A stretch of 64,000 nucleotides of DNA from Pratylenchus scribneri (taxonomy: Eukaryota; Nematoda; Chromadorea; Rhabditida; Pratylenchidae): assembly GCA_030063045.1 (NCBI GenBank), contig JAQSEB010000007.1, forward strand, positions 1,901,491 to 1,965,490, written 5' to 3'. The position numbers and the translations under genes are program-made. Numbering within the stretch: the first letter of the stretch is position 1; every line of letters begins with the position of its first letter. Below, one piece after another: positions 48,901-63,900 of this stretch. The notes under the pieces are model-generated. The model made no database searches and was not told where the DNA came from. It saw only the letters and a list, made by a program, of their open reading frames with translations.

Positions 48901-51900
48901 TAGGTAGGTAGGGTAGGGGGAAAAATTTCAAAAAATCCGAAAAAACATGAAAAAACACGAAAAAATCCCAAAAATTCCGGGAAAAATCCCGAAAAACGGG
49001 GAAAAATCAATGAAAAACAGGCCTCGCCGGAGGCGATTTTCAAATTAAAAAATGAAAAATTCCAAAAAAAATTCGCCTCGGCCAGCCTAAAGGCGTGGCC
49101 GAGTTTTGAAATATTCTTTTTAGAAAAAAACGACCCAGAAAAAAAATCGAAAAAAAAGCCTGGAAGGCAGAGGCTGGAAAAAAAGAAAATAATTGAAAAA
49201 CAGAGAAAAAAGAGAAAGAAAAAAAATAAGAAAAAAAAAGTTAGAATCGACTAAGAAAAAACTAAGAAATTTAGAAAAAAAAGGAAGCGAATAGACAGGT
49301 AAGTGTGATTAGAAAGAGAGGGGATACTGTATTAATAGAAGAGAAAAATTAGTAGGGGCTTAGGTATAGGGTTTCTAGGGCCCTTGGGGAATCCAATAAA
49401 AAAAAAAGAAATTTAGAAAATACTAAAAAAAATAAGAAAAACAATAGAAGCCATTATGTATTGGCTGATGAGAGAAAAAGAGAAAAAAAAATTTCAGACA
49501 GCGCCAGGATGTCCGCCTATCGCCAGGGTATCCGCATAGAGCTTAGGTATGGGCTAGGGTCTAGGGTTAGGGCTAGGGGTTAGGGTTAGGTAGGTAGGGT
49601 AGGGGGAAAAATTTCAAAAAATCCGAAAAAACATGAAAAAACACGAAAAAATCCCAAAAATTCCGGGAAAAATCCCGAAAAACGGGGAAAAATCAATGAA
49701 AAACAGGCCTCGCCGGAGGCGATTTTCAAATTAAAAAATGAAAAATTCCAAAAAAAATTCGCCTCGGCCAGCCTAAAGGCGTGGCCGAGTTTTGAAATAT
49801 TCTTTTTAGAAAAAAACGACCCAGAAAAAAAATCGAAAAAAAAGCCTGGAAGGCAGAGGCTGGAAAAAAAGAAAATAATTGAAAAACAGAGAAAAAAGAG
49901 AAAGAAAAAAAATAAGAAAAAAAAAGTTAGAATCGACTAAGAAAAAACTAAGAAATTTAGAAAAAAAAGGAAGCGAATAGACAGGTAAGTGTGATTAGAA
50001 AGAGAGGGGATACTGTATTAATAGAAGAGAAAAATTAGTAGGGGCTTAGGTATAGGGTTTCTAGGGCCCTTGGGGAATCCAATAAAAAAAAAAGAAATTT
50101 AGAAAATACTAAAAAAAATAAGAAAAACAATAGAAGCCATTATGTATTGGCTGATGAGAGAAAAAGAGAAAAAAAAATTTCAGACAGCGCCAGGATGTCC
50201 GCCTATCGCCAGGGTATCCGCATAGAGCTTAGGTATGGGCTAGGGTCTAGGGTTAGGGCTAGGGGTTAGGGTTAGGTAGGTAGGGTAGGGGGAAAAATTT
50301 CAAAAAATCCGAAAAAACATGAAAAAACACGAAAAAATCCCAAAAATTCCGGGAAAAATCCCGAAAAACGGGGAAAAATCAATGAAAAACAGGCCTCGCC
50401 GGAGGCGATTTTCAAATTAAAAAATGAAAAATTCCAAAAAAAATTCGCCTCGGCCAGCCTAAAGGCGTGGCCGAGTTTTGAAATATTCTTTTTAGAAAAA
50501 AACGACCCAGAAAAAAAATCGAAAAAAAAGCCTGGAAGGCAGAGGCTGGAAAAAAAGAAAATAATTGAAAAACAGAGAAAAAAGAGAAAGAAAAAAAATA
50601 AGAAAAAAAAAGTTAGAATCGACTAAGAAAAAACTAAGAAATTTAGAAAAAAAAGGAAGCGAATAGACAGGTAAGTGTGATTAGAAAGAGAGGGGATACT
50701 GTATTAATAGAAGAGAAAAATTAGTAGGGGCTTAGGTATAGGGTTTCTAGGGCCCTTGGGGAATCCAATAAAAAAAAAAGAAATTTAGAAAATACTAAAA
50801 AAAATAAGAAAAACAATAGAAGCCATTATGTATTGGCTGATGAGAGAAAAAGAGAAAAAAAAATTTCAGACAGCGCCAGGATGTCCGCCTATCGCCAGGG
50901 TATCCGCATAGAGCTTAGGTATGGGCTAGGGTCTAGGGTTAGGGCTAGGGGTTAGGGTTAGGTAGGTAGGGTAGGGGGAAAAATTTCAAAAAATCCGAAA
51001 AAACATGAAAAAACACGAAAAAATCCCAAAAATTCCGGGAAAAATCCCGAAAAACGGGGAAAAATCAATGAAAAACAGGCCTCGCCGGAGGCGATTTTCA
51101 AATTAAAAAATGAAAAATTCCAAAAAAAATTCGCCTCGGCCAGCCTAAAGGCGTGGCCGAGTTTTGAAATATTCTTTTTAGAAAAAAACGACCCAGAAAA
51201 AAAATCGAAAAAAAAGCCTGGAAGGCAGAGGCTGGAAAAAAAGAAAATAATTGAAAAACAGAGAAAAAAGAGAAAGAAAAAAAATAAGAAAAAAAAAGTT
51301 AGAATCGACTAAGAAAAAACTAAGAAATTTAGAAAAAAAAGGAAGCGAATAGACAGGTAAGTGTGATTAGAAAGAGAGGGGATACTGTATTAATAGAAGA
51401 GAAAAATTAGTAGGGGCTTAGGTATAGGGTTTCTAGGGCCCTTGGGGAATCCAATAAAAAAAAAAGAAATTTAGAAAATACTAAAAAAAATAAGAAAAAC
51501 AATAGAAGCCATTATGTATTGGCTGATGAGAGAAAAAGAGAAAAAAAAATTTCAGACAGCGCCAGGATGTCCGCCTATCGCCAGGGTATCCGCATAGAGC
51601 TTAGGTATGGGCTAGGGTCTAGGGTTAGGGCTAGGGGTTAGGGTTAGGTAGGTAGGGTAGGGGGAAAAATTTCAAAAAATCCGAAAAAACATGAAAAAAC
51701 ACGAAAAAATCCCAAAAATTCCGGGAAAAATCCCGAAAAACGGGGAAAAATCAATGAAAAACAGGCCTCGCCGGAGGCGATTTTCAAATTAAAAAATGAA
51801 AAATTCCAAAAAAAATTCGCCTCGGCCAGCCTAAAGGCGTGGCCGAGTTTTGAAATATTCTTTTTAGAAAAAAACGACCCAGAAAAAAAATCGAAAAAAA

Positions 51901-54900
51901 AGCCTGGAAGGCAGAGGCTGGAAAAAAAGAAAATAATTGAAAAACAGAGAAAAAAGAGAAAGAAAAAAAATAAGAAAAAAAAAGTTAGAATCGACTAAGA
52001 AAAAACTAAGAAATTTAGAAAAAAAAGGAAGCGAATAGACAGGTAAGTGTGATTAGAAAGAGAGGGGATACTGTATTAATAGAAGAGAAAAATTAGTAGG
52101 GGCTTAGGTATAGGGTTTCTAGGGCCCTTGGGGAATCCAATAAAAAAAAAAGAAATTTAGAAAATACTAAAAAAAATAAGAAAAACAATAGAAGCCATTA
52201 TGTATTGGCTGATGAGAGAAAAAGAGAAAAAAAAATTTCAGACAGCGCCAGGATGTCCGCCTATCGCCAGGGTATCCGCATAGAGCTTAGGTATGGGCTA
52301 GGGTCTAGGGTTAGGGCTAGGGGTTAGGGTTAGGTAGGTAGGGTAGGGGGAAAAATTTCAAAAAATCCGAAAAAACATGAAAAAACACGAAAAAATCCCA
52401 AAAATTCCGGGAAAAATCCCGAAAAACGGGGAAAAATCAATGAAAAACAGGCCTCGCCGGAGGCGATTTTCAAATTAAAAAATGAAAAATTCCAAAAAAA
52501 ATTCGCCTCGGCCAGCCTAAAGGCGTGGCCGAGTTTTGAAATATTCTTTTTAGAAAAAAACGACCCAGAAAAAAAATCGAAAAAAAAGCCTGGAAGGCAG
52601 AGGCTGGAAAAAAAGAAAATAATTGAAAAACAGAGAAAAAAGAGAAAGAAAAAAAATAAGAAAAAAAAAGTTAGAATCGACTAAGAAAAAACTAAGAAAT
52701 TTAGAAAAAAAAGGAAGCGAATAGACAGGTAAGTGTGATTAGAAAGAGAGGGGATACTGTATTAATAGAAGAGAAAAATTAGTAGGGGCTTAGGTATAGG
52801 GTTTCTAGGGCCCTTGGGGAATCCAATAAAAAAAAAAGAAATTTAGAAAATACTAAAAAAAATAAGAAAAACAATAGAAGCCATTATGTATTGGCTGATG
52901 AGAGAAAAAGAGAAAAAAAAATTTCAGACAGCGCCAGGATGTCCGCCTATCGCCAGGGTATCCGCATAGAGCTTAGGTATGGGCTAGGGTCTAGGGTTAG
53001 GGCTAGGGGTTAGGGTTAGGTAGGTAGGGTAGGGGGAAAAATTTCAAAAAATCCGAAAAAACATGAAAAAACACGAAAAAATCCCAAAAATTCCGGGAAA
53101 AATCCCGAAAAACGGGGAAAAATCAATGAAAAACAGGCCTCGCCGGAGGCGATTTTCAAATTAAAAAATGAAAAATTCCAAAAAAAATTCGCCTCGGCCA
53201 GCCTAAAGGCGTGGCCGAGTTTTGAAATATTCTTTTTAGAAAAAAACGACCCAGAAAAAAAATCGAAAAAAAAGCCTGGAAGGCAGAGGCTGGAAAAAAA
53301 GAAAATAATTGAAAAACAGAGAAAAAAGAGAAAGAAAAAAAATAAGAAAAAAAAAGTTAGAATCGACTAAGAAAAAACTAAGAAATTTAGAAAAAAAAGG
53401 AAGCGAATAGACAGGTAAGTGTGATTAGAAAGAGAGGGGATACTGTATTAATAGAAGAGAAAAATTAGTAGGGGCTTAGGTATAGGGTTTCTAGGGCCCT
53501 TGGGGAATCCAATAAAAAAAAAAGAAATTTAGAAAATACTAAAAAAAATAAGAAAAACAATAGAAGCCATTATGTATTGGCTGATGAGAGAAAAAGAGAA
53601 AAAAAAATTTCAGACAGCGCCAGGATGTCCGCCTATCGCCAGGGTATCCGCATAGAGCTTAGGTATGGGCTAGGGTCTAGGGTTAGGGCTAGGGGTTAGG
53701 GTTAGGTAGGTAGGGTAGGGGGAAAAATTTCAAAAAATCCGAAAAAACATGAAAAAACACGAAAAAATCCCAAAAATTCCGGGAAAAATCCCGAAAAACG
53801 GGGAAAAATCAATGAAAAACAGGCCTCGCCGGAGGCGATTTTCAAATTAAAAAATGAAAAATTCCAAAAAAAATTCGCCTCGGCCAGCCTAAAGGCGTGG
53901 CCGAGTTTTGAAATATTCTTTTTAGAAAAAAACGACCCAGAAAAAAAATCGAAAAAAAAGCCTGGAAGGCAGAGGCTGGAAAAAAAGAAAATAATTGAAA
54001 AACAGAGAAAAAAGAGAAAGAAAAAAAATAAGAAAAAAAAAGTTAGAATCGACTAAGAAAAAACTAAGAAATTTAGAAAAAAAAGGAAGCGAATAGACAG
54101 GTAAGTGTGATTAGAAAGAGAGGGGATACTGTATTAATAGAAGAGAAAAATTAGTAGGGGCTTAGGTATAGGGTTTCTAGGGCCCTTGGGGAATCCAATA
54201 AAAAAAAAAGAAATTTAGAAAATACTAAAAAAAATAAGAAAAACAATAGAAGCCATTATGTATTGGCTGATGAGAGAAAAAGAGAAAAAAAAATTTCAGA
54301 CAGCGCCAGGATGTCCGCCTATCGCCAGGGTATCCGCATAGAGCTTAGGTATGGGCTAGGGTCTAGGGTTAGGGCTAGGGGTTAGGGTTAGGTAGGTAGG
54401 GTAGGGGGAAAAATTTCAAAAAATCCGAAAAAACATGAAAAAACACGAAAAAATCCCAAAAATTCCGGGAAAAATCCCGAAAAACGGGGAAAAATCAATG
54501 AAAAACAGGCCTCGCCGGAGGCGATTTTCAAATTAAAAAATGAAAAATTCCAAAAAAAATTCGCCTCGGCCAGCCTAAAGGCGTGGCCGAGTTTTGAAAT
54601 ATTCTTTTTAGAAAAAAACGACCCAGAAAAAAAATCGAAAAAAAAGCCTGGAAGGCAGAGGCTGGAAAAAAAGAAAATAATTGAAAAACAGAGAAAAAAG
54701 AGAAAGAAAAAAAATAAGAAAAAAAAAGTTAGAATCGACTAAGAAAAAACTAAGAAATTTAGAAAAAAAAGGAAGCGAATAGACAGGTAAGTGTGATTAG
54801 AAAGAGAGGGGATACTGTATTAATAGAAGAGAAAAATTAGTAGGGGCTTAGGTATAGGGTTTCTAGGGCCCTTGGGGAATCCAATAAAAAAAAAAGAAAT

Positions 54901-57900
54901 TTAGAAAATACTAAAAAAAATAAGAAAAACAATAGAAGCCATTATGTATTGGCTGATGAGAGAAAAAGAGAAAAAAAAATTTCAGACAGCGCCAGGATGT
55001 CCGCCTATCGCCAGGGTATCCGCATAGAGCTTAGGTATGGGCTAGGGTCTAGGGTTAGGGCTAGGGGTTAGGGTTAGGTAGGTAGGGTAGGGGGAAAAAT
55101 TTCAAAAAATCCGAAAAAACATGAAAAAACACGAAAAAATCCCAAAAATTCCGGGAAAAATCCCGAAAAACGGGGAAAAATCAATGAAAAACAGGCCTCG
55201 CCGGAGGCGATTTTCAAATTAAAAAATGAAAAATTCCAAAAAAAATTCGCCTCGGCCAGCCTAAAGGCGTGGCCGAGTTTTGAAATATTCTTTTTAGAAA
55301 AAAACGACCCAGAAAAAAAATCGAAAAAAAAGCCTGGAAGGCAGAGGCTGGAAAAAAAGAAAATAATTGAAAAACAGAGAAAAAAGAGAAAGAAAAAAAA
55401 TAAGAAAAAAAAAGTTAGAATCGACTAAGAAAAAACTAAGAAATTTAGAAAAAAAAGGAAGCGAATAGACAGGTAAGTGTGATTAGAAAGAGAGGGGATA
55501 CTGTATTAATAGAAGAGAAAAATTAGTAGGGGCTTAGGTATAGGGTTTCTAGGGCCCTTGGGGAATCCAATAAAAAAAAAAGAAATTTAGAAAATACTAA
55601 AAAAAATAAGAAAAACAATAGAAGCCATTATGTATTGGCTGATGAGAGAAAAAGAGAAAAAAAAATTTCAGACAGCGCCAGGATGTCCGCCTATCGCCAG
55701 GGTATCCGCATAGAGCTTAGGTATGGGCTAGGGTCTAGGGTTAGGGCTAGGGGTTAGGGTTAGGTAGGTAGGGTAGGGGGAAAAATTTCAAAAAATCCGA
55801 AAAAACATGAAAAAACACGAAAAAATCCCAAAAATTCCGGGAAAAATCCCGAAAAACGGGGAAAAATCAATGAAAAACAGGCCTCGCCGGAGGCGATTTT
55901 CAAATTAAAAAATGAAAAATTCCAAAAAAAATTCGCCTCGGCCAGCCTAAAGGCGTGGCCGAGTTTTGAAATATTCTTTTTAGAAAAAAACGACCCAGAA
56001 AAAAAATCGAAAAAAAAGCCTGGAAGGCAGAGGCTGGAAAAAAAGAAAATAATTGAAAAACAGAGAAAAAAGAGAAAGAAAAAAAATAAGAAAAAAAAAG
56101 TTAGAATCGACTAAGAAAAAACTAAGAAATTTAGAAAAAAAAGGAAGCGAATAGACAGGTAAGTGTGATTAGAAAGAGAGGGGATACTGTATTAATAGAA
56201 GAGAAAAATTAGTAGGGGCTTAGGTATAGGGTTTCTAGGGCCCTTGGGGAATCCAATAAAAAAAAAAGAAATTTAGAAAATACTAAAAAAAATAAGAAAA
56301 ACAATAGAAGCCATTATGTATTGGCTGATGAGAGAAAAAGAGAAAAAAAAATTTCAGACAGCGCCAGGATGTCCGCCTATCGCCAGGGTATCCGCATAGA
56401 GCTTAGGTATGGGCTAGGGTCTAGGGTTAGGGCTAGGGGTTAGGGTTAGGTAGGTAGGGTAGGGGGAAAAATTTCAAAAAATCCGAAAAAACATGAAAAA
56501 ACACGAAAAAATCCCAAAAATTCCGGGAAAAATCCCGAAAAACGGGGAAAAATCAATGAAAAACAGGCCTCGCCGGAGGCGATTTTCAAATTAAAAAATG
56601 AAAAATTCCAAAAAAAATTCGCCTCGGCCAGCCTAAAGGCGTGGCCGAGTTTTGAAATATTCTTTTTAGAAAAAAACGACCCAGAAAAAAAATCGAAAAA
56701 AAAGCCTGGAAGGCAGAGGCTGGAAAAAAAGAAAATAATTGAAAAACAGAGAAAAAAGAGAAAGAAAAAAAATAAGAAAAAAAAAGTTAGAATCGACTAA
56801 GAAAAAACTAAGAAATTTAGAAAAAAAAGGAAGCGAATAGACAGGTAAGTGTGATTAGAAAGAGAGGGGATACTGTATTAATAGAAGAGAAAAATTAGTA
56901 GGGGCTTAGGTATAGGGTTTCTAGGGCCCTTGGGGAATCCAATAAAAAAAAAAGAAATTTAGAAAATACTAAAAAAAATAAGAAAAACAATAGAAGCCAT
57001 TATGTATTGGCTGATGAGAGAAAAAGAGAAAAAAAAATTTCAGACAGCGCCAGGATGTCCGCCTATCGCCAGGGTATCCGCATAGAGCTTAGGTATGGGC
57101 TAGGGTCTAGGGTTAGGGCTAGGGGTTAGGGTTAGGTAGGTAGGGTAGGGGGAAAAATTTCAAAAAATCCGAAAAAACATGAAAAAACACGAAAAAATCC
57201 CAAAAATTCCGGGAAAAATCCCGAAAAACGGGGAAAAATCAATGAAAAACAGGCCTCGCCGGAGGCGATTTTCAAATTAAAAAATGAAAAATTCCAAAAA
57301 AAATTCGCCTCGGCCAGCCTAAAGGCGTGGCCGAGTTTTGAAATATTCTTTTTAGAAAAAAACGACCCAGAAAAAAAATCGAAAAAAAAGCCTGGAAGGC
57401 AGAGGCTGGAAAAAAAGAAAATAATTGAAAAACAGAGAAAAAAGAGAAAGAAAAAAAATAAGAAAAAAAAAGTTAGAATCGACTAAGAAAAAACTAAGAA
57501 ATTTAGAAAAAAAAGGAAGCGAATAGACAGGTAAGTGTGATTAGAAAGAGAGGGGATACTGTATTAATAGAAGAGAAAAATTAGTAGGGGCTTAGGTATA
57601 GGGTTTCTAGGGCCCTTGGGGAATCCAATAAAAAAAAAAGAAATTTAGAAAATACTAAAAAAAATAAGAAAAACAATAGAAGCCATTATGTATTGGCTGA
57701 TGAGAGAAAAAGAGAAAAAAAAATTTCAGACAGCGCCAGGATGTCCGCCTATCGCCAGGGTATCCGCATAGAGCTTAGGTATGGGCTAGGGTCTAGGGTT
57801 AGGGCTAGGGGTTAGGGTTAGGTAGGTAGGGTAGGGGGAAAAATTTCAAAAAATCCGAAAAAACATGAAAAAACACGAAAAAATCCCAAAAATTCCGGGA

Positions 57901-60900
57901 AAAATCCCGAAAAACGGGGAAAAATCAATGAAAAACAGGCCTCGCCGGAGGCGATTTTCAAATTAAAAAATGAAAAATTCCAAAAAAAATTCGCCTCGGC
58001 CAGCCTAAAGGCGTGGCCGAGTTTTGAAATATTCTTTTTAGAAAAAAACGACCCAGAAAAAAAATCGAAAAAAAAGCCTGGAAGGCAGAGGCTGGAAAAA
58101 AAGAAAATAATTGAAAAACAGAGAAAAAAGAGAAAGAAAAAAAATAAGAAAAAAAAAGTTAGAATCGACTAAGAAAAAACTAAGAAATTTAGAAAAAAAA
58201 GGAAGCGAATAGACAGGTAAGTGTGATTAGAAAGAGAGGGGATACTGTATTAATAGAAGAGAAAAATTAGTAGGGGCTTAGGTATAGGGTTTCTAGGGCC
58301 CTTGGGGAATCCAATAAAAAAAAAAGAAATTTAGAAAATACTAAAAAAAATAAGAAAAACAATAGAAGCCATTATGTATTGGCTGATGAGAGAAAAAGAG
58401 AAAAAAAAATTTCAGACAGCGCCAGGATGTCCGCCTATCGCCAGGGTATCCGCATAGAGCTTAGGTATGGGCTAGGGTCTAGGGTTAGGGCTAGGGGTTA
58501 GGGTTAGGTAGGTAGGGTAGGGGGAAAAATTTCAAAAAATCCGAAAAAACATGAAAAAACACGAAAAAATCCCAAAAATTCCGGGAAAAATCCCGAAAAA
58601 CGGGGAAAAATCAATGAAAAACAGGCCTCGCCGGAGGCGATTTTCAAATTAAAAAATGAAAAATTCCAAAAAAAATTCGCCTCGGCCAGCCTAAAGGCGT
58701 GGCCGAGTTTTGAAATATTCTTTTTAGAAAAAAACGACCCAGAAAAAAAATCGAAAAAAAAGCCTGGAAGGCAGAGGCTGGAAAAAAAGAAAATAATTGA
58801 AAAACAGAGAAAAAAGAGAAAGAAAAAAAATAAGAAAAAAAAAGTTAGAATCGACTAAGAAAAAACTAAGAAATTTAGAAAAAAAAGGAAGCGAATAGAC
58901 AGGTAAGTGTGATTAGAAAGAGAGGGGATACTGTATTAATAGAAGAGAAAAATTAGTAGGGGCTTAGGTATAGGGTTTCTAGGGCCCTTGGGGAATCCAA
59001 TAAAAAAAAAAGAAATTTAGAAAATACTAAAAAAAATAAGAAAAACAATAGAAGCCATTATGTATTGGCTGATGAGAGAAAAAGAGAAAAAAAAATTTCA
59101 GACAGCGCCAGGATGTCCGCCTATCGCCAGGGTATCCGCATAGAGCTTAGGTATGGGCTAGGGTCTAGGGTTAGGGCTAGGGGTTAGGGTTAGGTAGGTA
59201 GGGTAGGGGGAAAAATTTCAAAAAATCCGAAAAAACATGAAAAAACACGAAAAAATCCCAAAAATTCCGGGAAAAATCCCGAAAAACGGGGAAAAATCAA
59301 TGAAAAACAGGCCTCGCCGGAGGCGATTTTCAAATTAAAAAATGAAAAATTCCAAAAAAAATTCGCCTCGGCCAGCCTAAAGGCGTGGCCGAGTTTTGAA
59401 ATATTCTTTTTAGAAAAAAACGACCCAGAAAAAAAATCGAAAAAAAAGCCTGGAAGGCAGAGGCTGGAAAAAAAGAAAATAATTGAAAAACAGAGAAAAA
59501 AGAGAAAGAAAAAAAATAAGAAAAAAAAAGTTAGAATCGACTAAGAAAAAACTAAGAAATTTAGAAAAAAAAGGAAGCGAATAGACAGGTAAGTGTGATT
59601 AGAAAGAGAGGGGATACTGTATTAATAGAAGAGAAAAATTAGTAGGGGCTTAGGTATAGGGTTTCTAGGGCCCTTGGGGAATCCAATAAAAAAAAAAGAA
59701 ATTTAGAAAATACTAAAAAAAATAAGAAAAACAATAGAAGCCATTATGTATTGGCTGATGAGAGAAAAAGAGAAAAAAAAATTTCAGACAGCGCCAGGAT
59801 GTCCGCCTATCGCCAGGGTATCCGCATAGAGCTTAGGTATGGGCTAGGGTCTAGGGTTAGGGCTAGGGGTTAGGGTTAGGTAGGTAGGGTAGGGGGAAAA
59901 ATTTCAAAAAATCCGAAAAAACATGAAAAAACACGAAAAAATCCCAAAAATTCCGGGAAAAATCCCGAAAAACGGGGAAAAATCAATGAAAAACAGGCCT
60001 CGCCGGAGGCGATTTTCAAATTAAAAAATGAAAAATTCCAAAAAAAATTCGCCTCGGCCAGCCTAAAGGCGTGGCCGAGTTTTGAAATATTCTTTTTAGA
60101 AAAAAACGACCCAGAAAAAAAATCGAAAAAAAAGCCTGGAAGGCAGAGGCTGGAAAAAAAGAAAATAATTGAAAAACAGAGAAAAAAGAGAAAGAAAAAA
60201 AATAAGAAAAAAAAAGTTAGAATCGACTAAGAAAAAACTAAGAAATTTAGAAAAAAAAGGAAGCGAATAGACAGGTAAGTGTGATTAGAAAGAGAGGGGA
60301 TACTGTATTAATAGAAGAGAAAAATTAGTAGGGGCTTAGGTATAGGGTTTCTAGGGCCCTTGGGGAATCCAATAAAAAAAAAAGAAATTTAGAAAATACT
60401 AAAAAAAATAAGAAAAACAATAGAAGCCATTATGTATTGGCTGATGAGAGAAAAAGAGAAAAAAAAATTTCAGACAGCGCCAGGATGTCCGCCTATCGCC
60501 AGGGTATCCGCATAGAGCTTAGGTATGGGCTAGGGTCTAGGGTTAGGGCTAGGGGTTAGGGTTAGGTAGGTAGGGTAGGGGGAAAAATTTCAAAAAATCC
60601 GAAAAAACATGAAAAAACACGAAAAAATCCCAAAAATTCCGGGAAAAATCCCGAAAAACGGGGAAAAATCAATGAAAAACAGGCCTCGCCGGAGGCGATT
60701 TTCAAATTAAAAAATGAAAAATTCCAAAAAAAATTCGCCTCGGCCAGCCTAAAGGCGTGGCCGAGTTTTGAAATATTCTTTTTAGAAAAAAACGACCCAG
60801 AAAAAAAATCGAAAAAAAAGCCTGGAAGGCAGAGGCTGGAAAAAAAGAAAATAATTGAAAAACAGAGAAAAAAGAGAAAGAAAAAAAATAAGAAAAAAAA

Positions 60901-63900
60901 AGTTAGAATCGACTAAGAAAAAACTAAGAAATTTAGAAAAAAAAGGAAGCGAATAGACAGGTAAGTGTGATTAGAAAGAGAGGGGATACTGTATTAATAG
61001 AAGAGAAAAATTAGTAGGGGCTTAGGTATAGGGTTTCTAGGGCCCTTGGGGAATCCAATAAAAAAAAAAGAAATTTAGAAAATACTAAAAAAAATAAGAA
61101 AAACAATAGAAGCCATTATGTATTGGCTGATGAGAGAAAAAGAGAAAAAAAAATTTCAGACAGCGCCAGGATGTCCGCCTATCGCCAGGGTATCCGCATA
61201 GAGCTTAGGTATGGGCTAGGGTCTAGGGTTAGGGCTAGGGGTTAGGGTTAGGTAGGTAGGGTAGGGGGAAAAATTTCAAAAAATCCGAAAAAACATGAAA
61301 AAACACGAAAAAATCCCAAAAATTCCGGGAAAAATCCCGAAAAACGGGGAAAAATCAATGAAAAACAGGCCTCGCCGGAGGCGATTTTCAAATTAAAAAA
61401 TGAAAAATTCCAAAAAAAATTCGCCTCGGCCAGCCTAAAGGCGTGGCCGAGTTTTGAAATATTCTTTTTAGAAAAAAACGACCCAGAAAAAAAATCGAAA
61501 AAAAAGCCTGGAAGGCAGAGGCTGGAAAAAAAGAAAATAATTGAAAAACAGAGAAAAAAGAGAAAGAAAAAAAATAAGAAAAAAAAAGTTAGAATCGACT
61601 AAGAAAAAACTAAGAAATTTAGAAAAAAAAGGAAGCGAATAGACAGGTAAGTGTGATTAGAAAGAGAGGGGATACTGTATTAATAGAAGAGAAAAATTAG
61701 TAGGGGCTTAGGTATAGGGTTTCTAGGGCCCTTGGGGAATCCAATAAAAAAAAAAGAAATTTAGAAAATACTAAAAAAAATAAGAAAAACAATAGAAGCC
61801 ATTATGTATTGGCTGATGAGAGAAAAAGAGAAAAAAAAATTTCAGACAGCGCCAGGATGTCCGCCTATCGCCAGGGTATCCGCATAGAGCTTAGGTATGG
61901 GCTAGGGTCTAGGGTTAGGGCTAGGGGTTAGGGTTAGGTAGGTAGGGTAGGGGGAAAAATTTCAAAAAATCCGAAAAAACATGAAAAAACACGAAAAAAT
62001 CCCAAAAATTCCGGGAAAAATCCCGAAAAACGGGGAAAAATCAATGAAAAACAGGCCTCGCCGGAGGCGATTTTCAAATTAAAAAATGAAAAATTCCAAA
62101 AAAAATTCGCCTCGGCCAGCCTAAAGGCGTGGCCGAGTTTTGAAATATTCTTTTTAGAAAAAAACGACCCAGAAAAAAAATCGAAAAAAAAGCCTGGAAG
62201 GCAGAGGCTGGAAAAAAAGAAAATAATTGAAAAACAGAGAAAAAAGAGAAAGAAAAAAAATAAGAAAAAAAAAGTTAGAATCGACTAAGAAAAAACTAAG
62301 AAATTTAGAAAAAAAAGGAAGCGAATAGACAGGTAAGTGTGATTAGAAAGAGAGGGGATACTGTATTAATAGAAGAGAAAAATTAGTAGGGGCTTAGGTA
62401 TAGGGTTTCTAGGGCCCTTGGGGAATCCAATAAAAAAAAAAGAAATTTAGAAAATACTAAAAAAAATAAGAAAAACAATAGAAGCCATTATGTATTGGCT
62501 GATGAGAGAAAAAGAGAAAAAAAAATTTCAGACAGCGCCAGGATGTCCGCCTATCGCCAGGGTATCCGCATAGAGCTTAGGTATGGGCTAGGGTCTAGGG
62601 TTAGGGCTAGGGGTTAGGGTTAGGTAGGTAGGGTAGGGGGAAAAATTTCAAAAAATCCGAAAAAACATGAAAAAACACGAAAAAATCCCAAAAATTCCGG
62701 GAAAAATCCCGAAAAACGGGGAAAAATCAATGAAAAACAGGCCTCGCCGGAGGCGATTTTCAAATTAAAAAATGAAAAATTCCAAAAAAAATTCGCCTCG
62801 GCCAGCCTAAAGGCGTGGCCGAGTTTTGAAATATTCTTTTTAGAAAAAAACGACCCAGAAAAAAAATCGAAAAAAAAGCCTGGAAGGCAGAGGCTGGAAA
62901 AAAAGAAAATAATTGAAAAACAGAGAAAAAAGAGAAAGAAAAAAAATAAGAAAAAAAAAGTTAGAATCGACTAAGAAAAAACTAAGAAATTTAGAAAAAA
63001 AAGGAAGCGAATAGACAGGTAAGTGTGATTAGAAAGAGAGGGGATACTGTATTAATAGAAGAGAAAAATTAGTAGGGGCTTAGGTATAGGGTTTCTAGGG
63101 CCCTTGGGGAATCCAATAAAAAAAAAAGAAATTTAGAAAATACTAAAAAAAATAAGAAAAACAATAGAAGCCATTATGTATTGGCTGATGAGAGAAAAAG
63201 AGAAAAAAAAATTTCAGACAGCGCCAGGATGTCCGCCTATCGCCAGGGTATCCGCATAGAGCTTAGGTATGGGCTAGGGTCTAGGGTTAGGGCTAGGGGT
63301 TAGGGTTAGGTAGGTAGGGTAGGGGGAAAAATTTCAAAAAATCCGAAAAAACATGAAAAAACACGAAAAAATCCCAAAAATTCCGGGAAAAATCCCGAAA
63401 AACGGGGAAAAATCAATGAAAAACAGGCCTCGCCGGAGGCGATTTTCAAATTAAAAAATGAAAAATTCCAAAAAAAATTCGCCTCGGCCAGCCTAAAGGC
63501 GTGGCCGAGTTTTGAAATATTCTTTTTAGAAAAAAACGACCCAGAAAAAAAATCGAAAAAAAAGCCTGGAAGGCAGAGGCTGGAAAAAAAGAAAATAATT
63601 GAAAAACAGAGAAAAAAGAGAAAGAAAAAAAATAAGAAAAAAAAAGTTAGAATCGACTAAGAAAAAACTAAGAAATTTAGAAAAAAAAGGAAGCGAATAG
63701 ACAGGTAAGTGTGATTAGAAAGAGAGGGGATACTGTATTAATAGAAGAGAAAAATTAGTAGGGGCTTAGGTATAGGGTTTCTAGGGCCCTTGGGGAATCC
63801 AATAAAAAAAAAAGAAATTTAGAAAATACTAAAAAAAATAAGAAAAACAATAGAAGCCATTATGTATTGGCTGATGAGAGAAAAAGAGAAAAAAAAATTT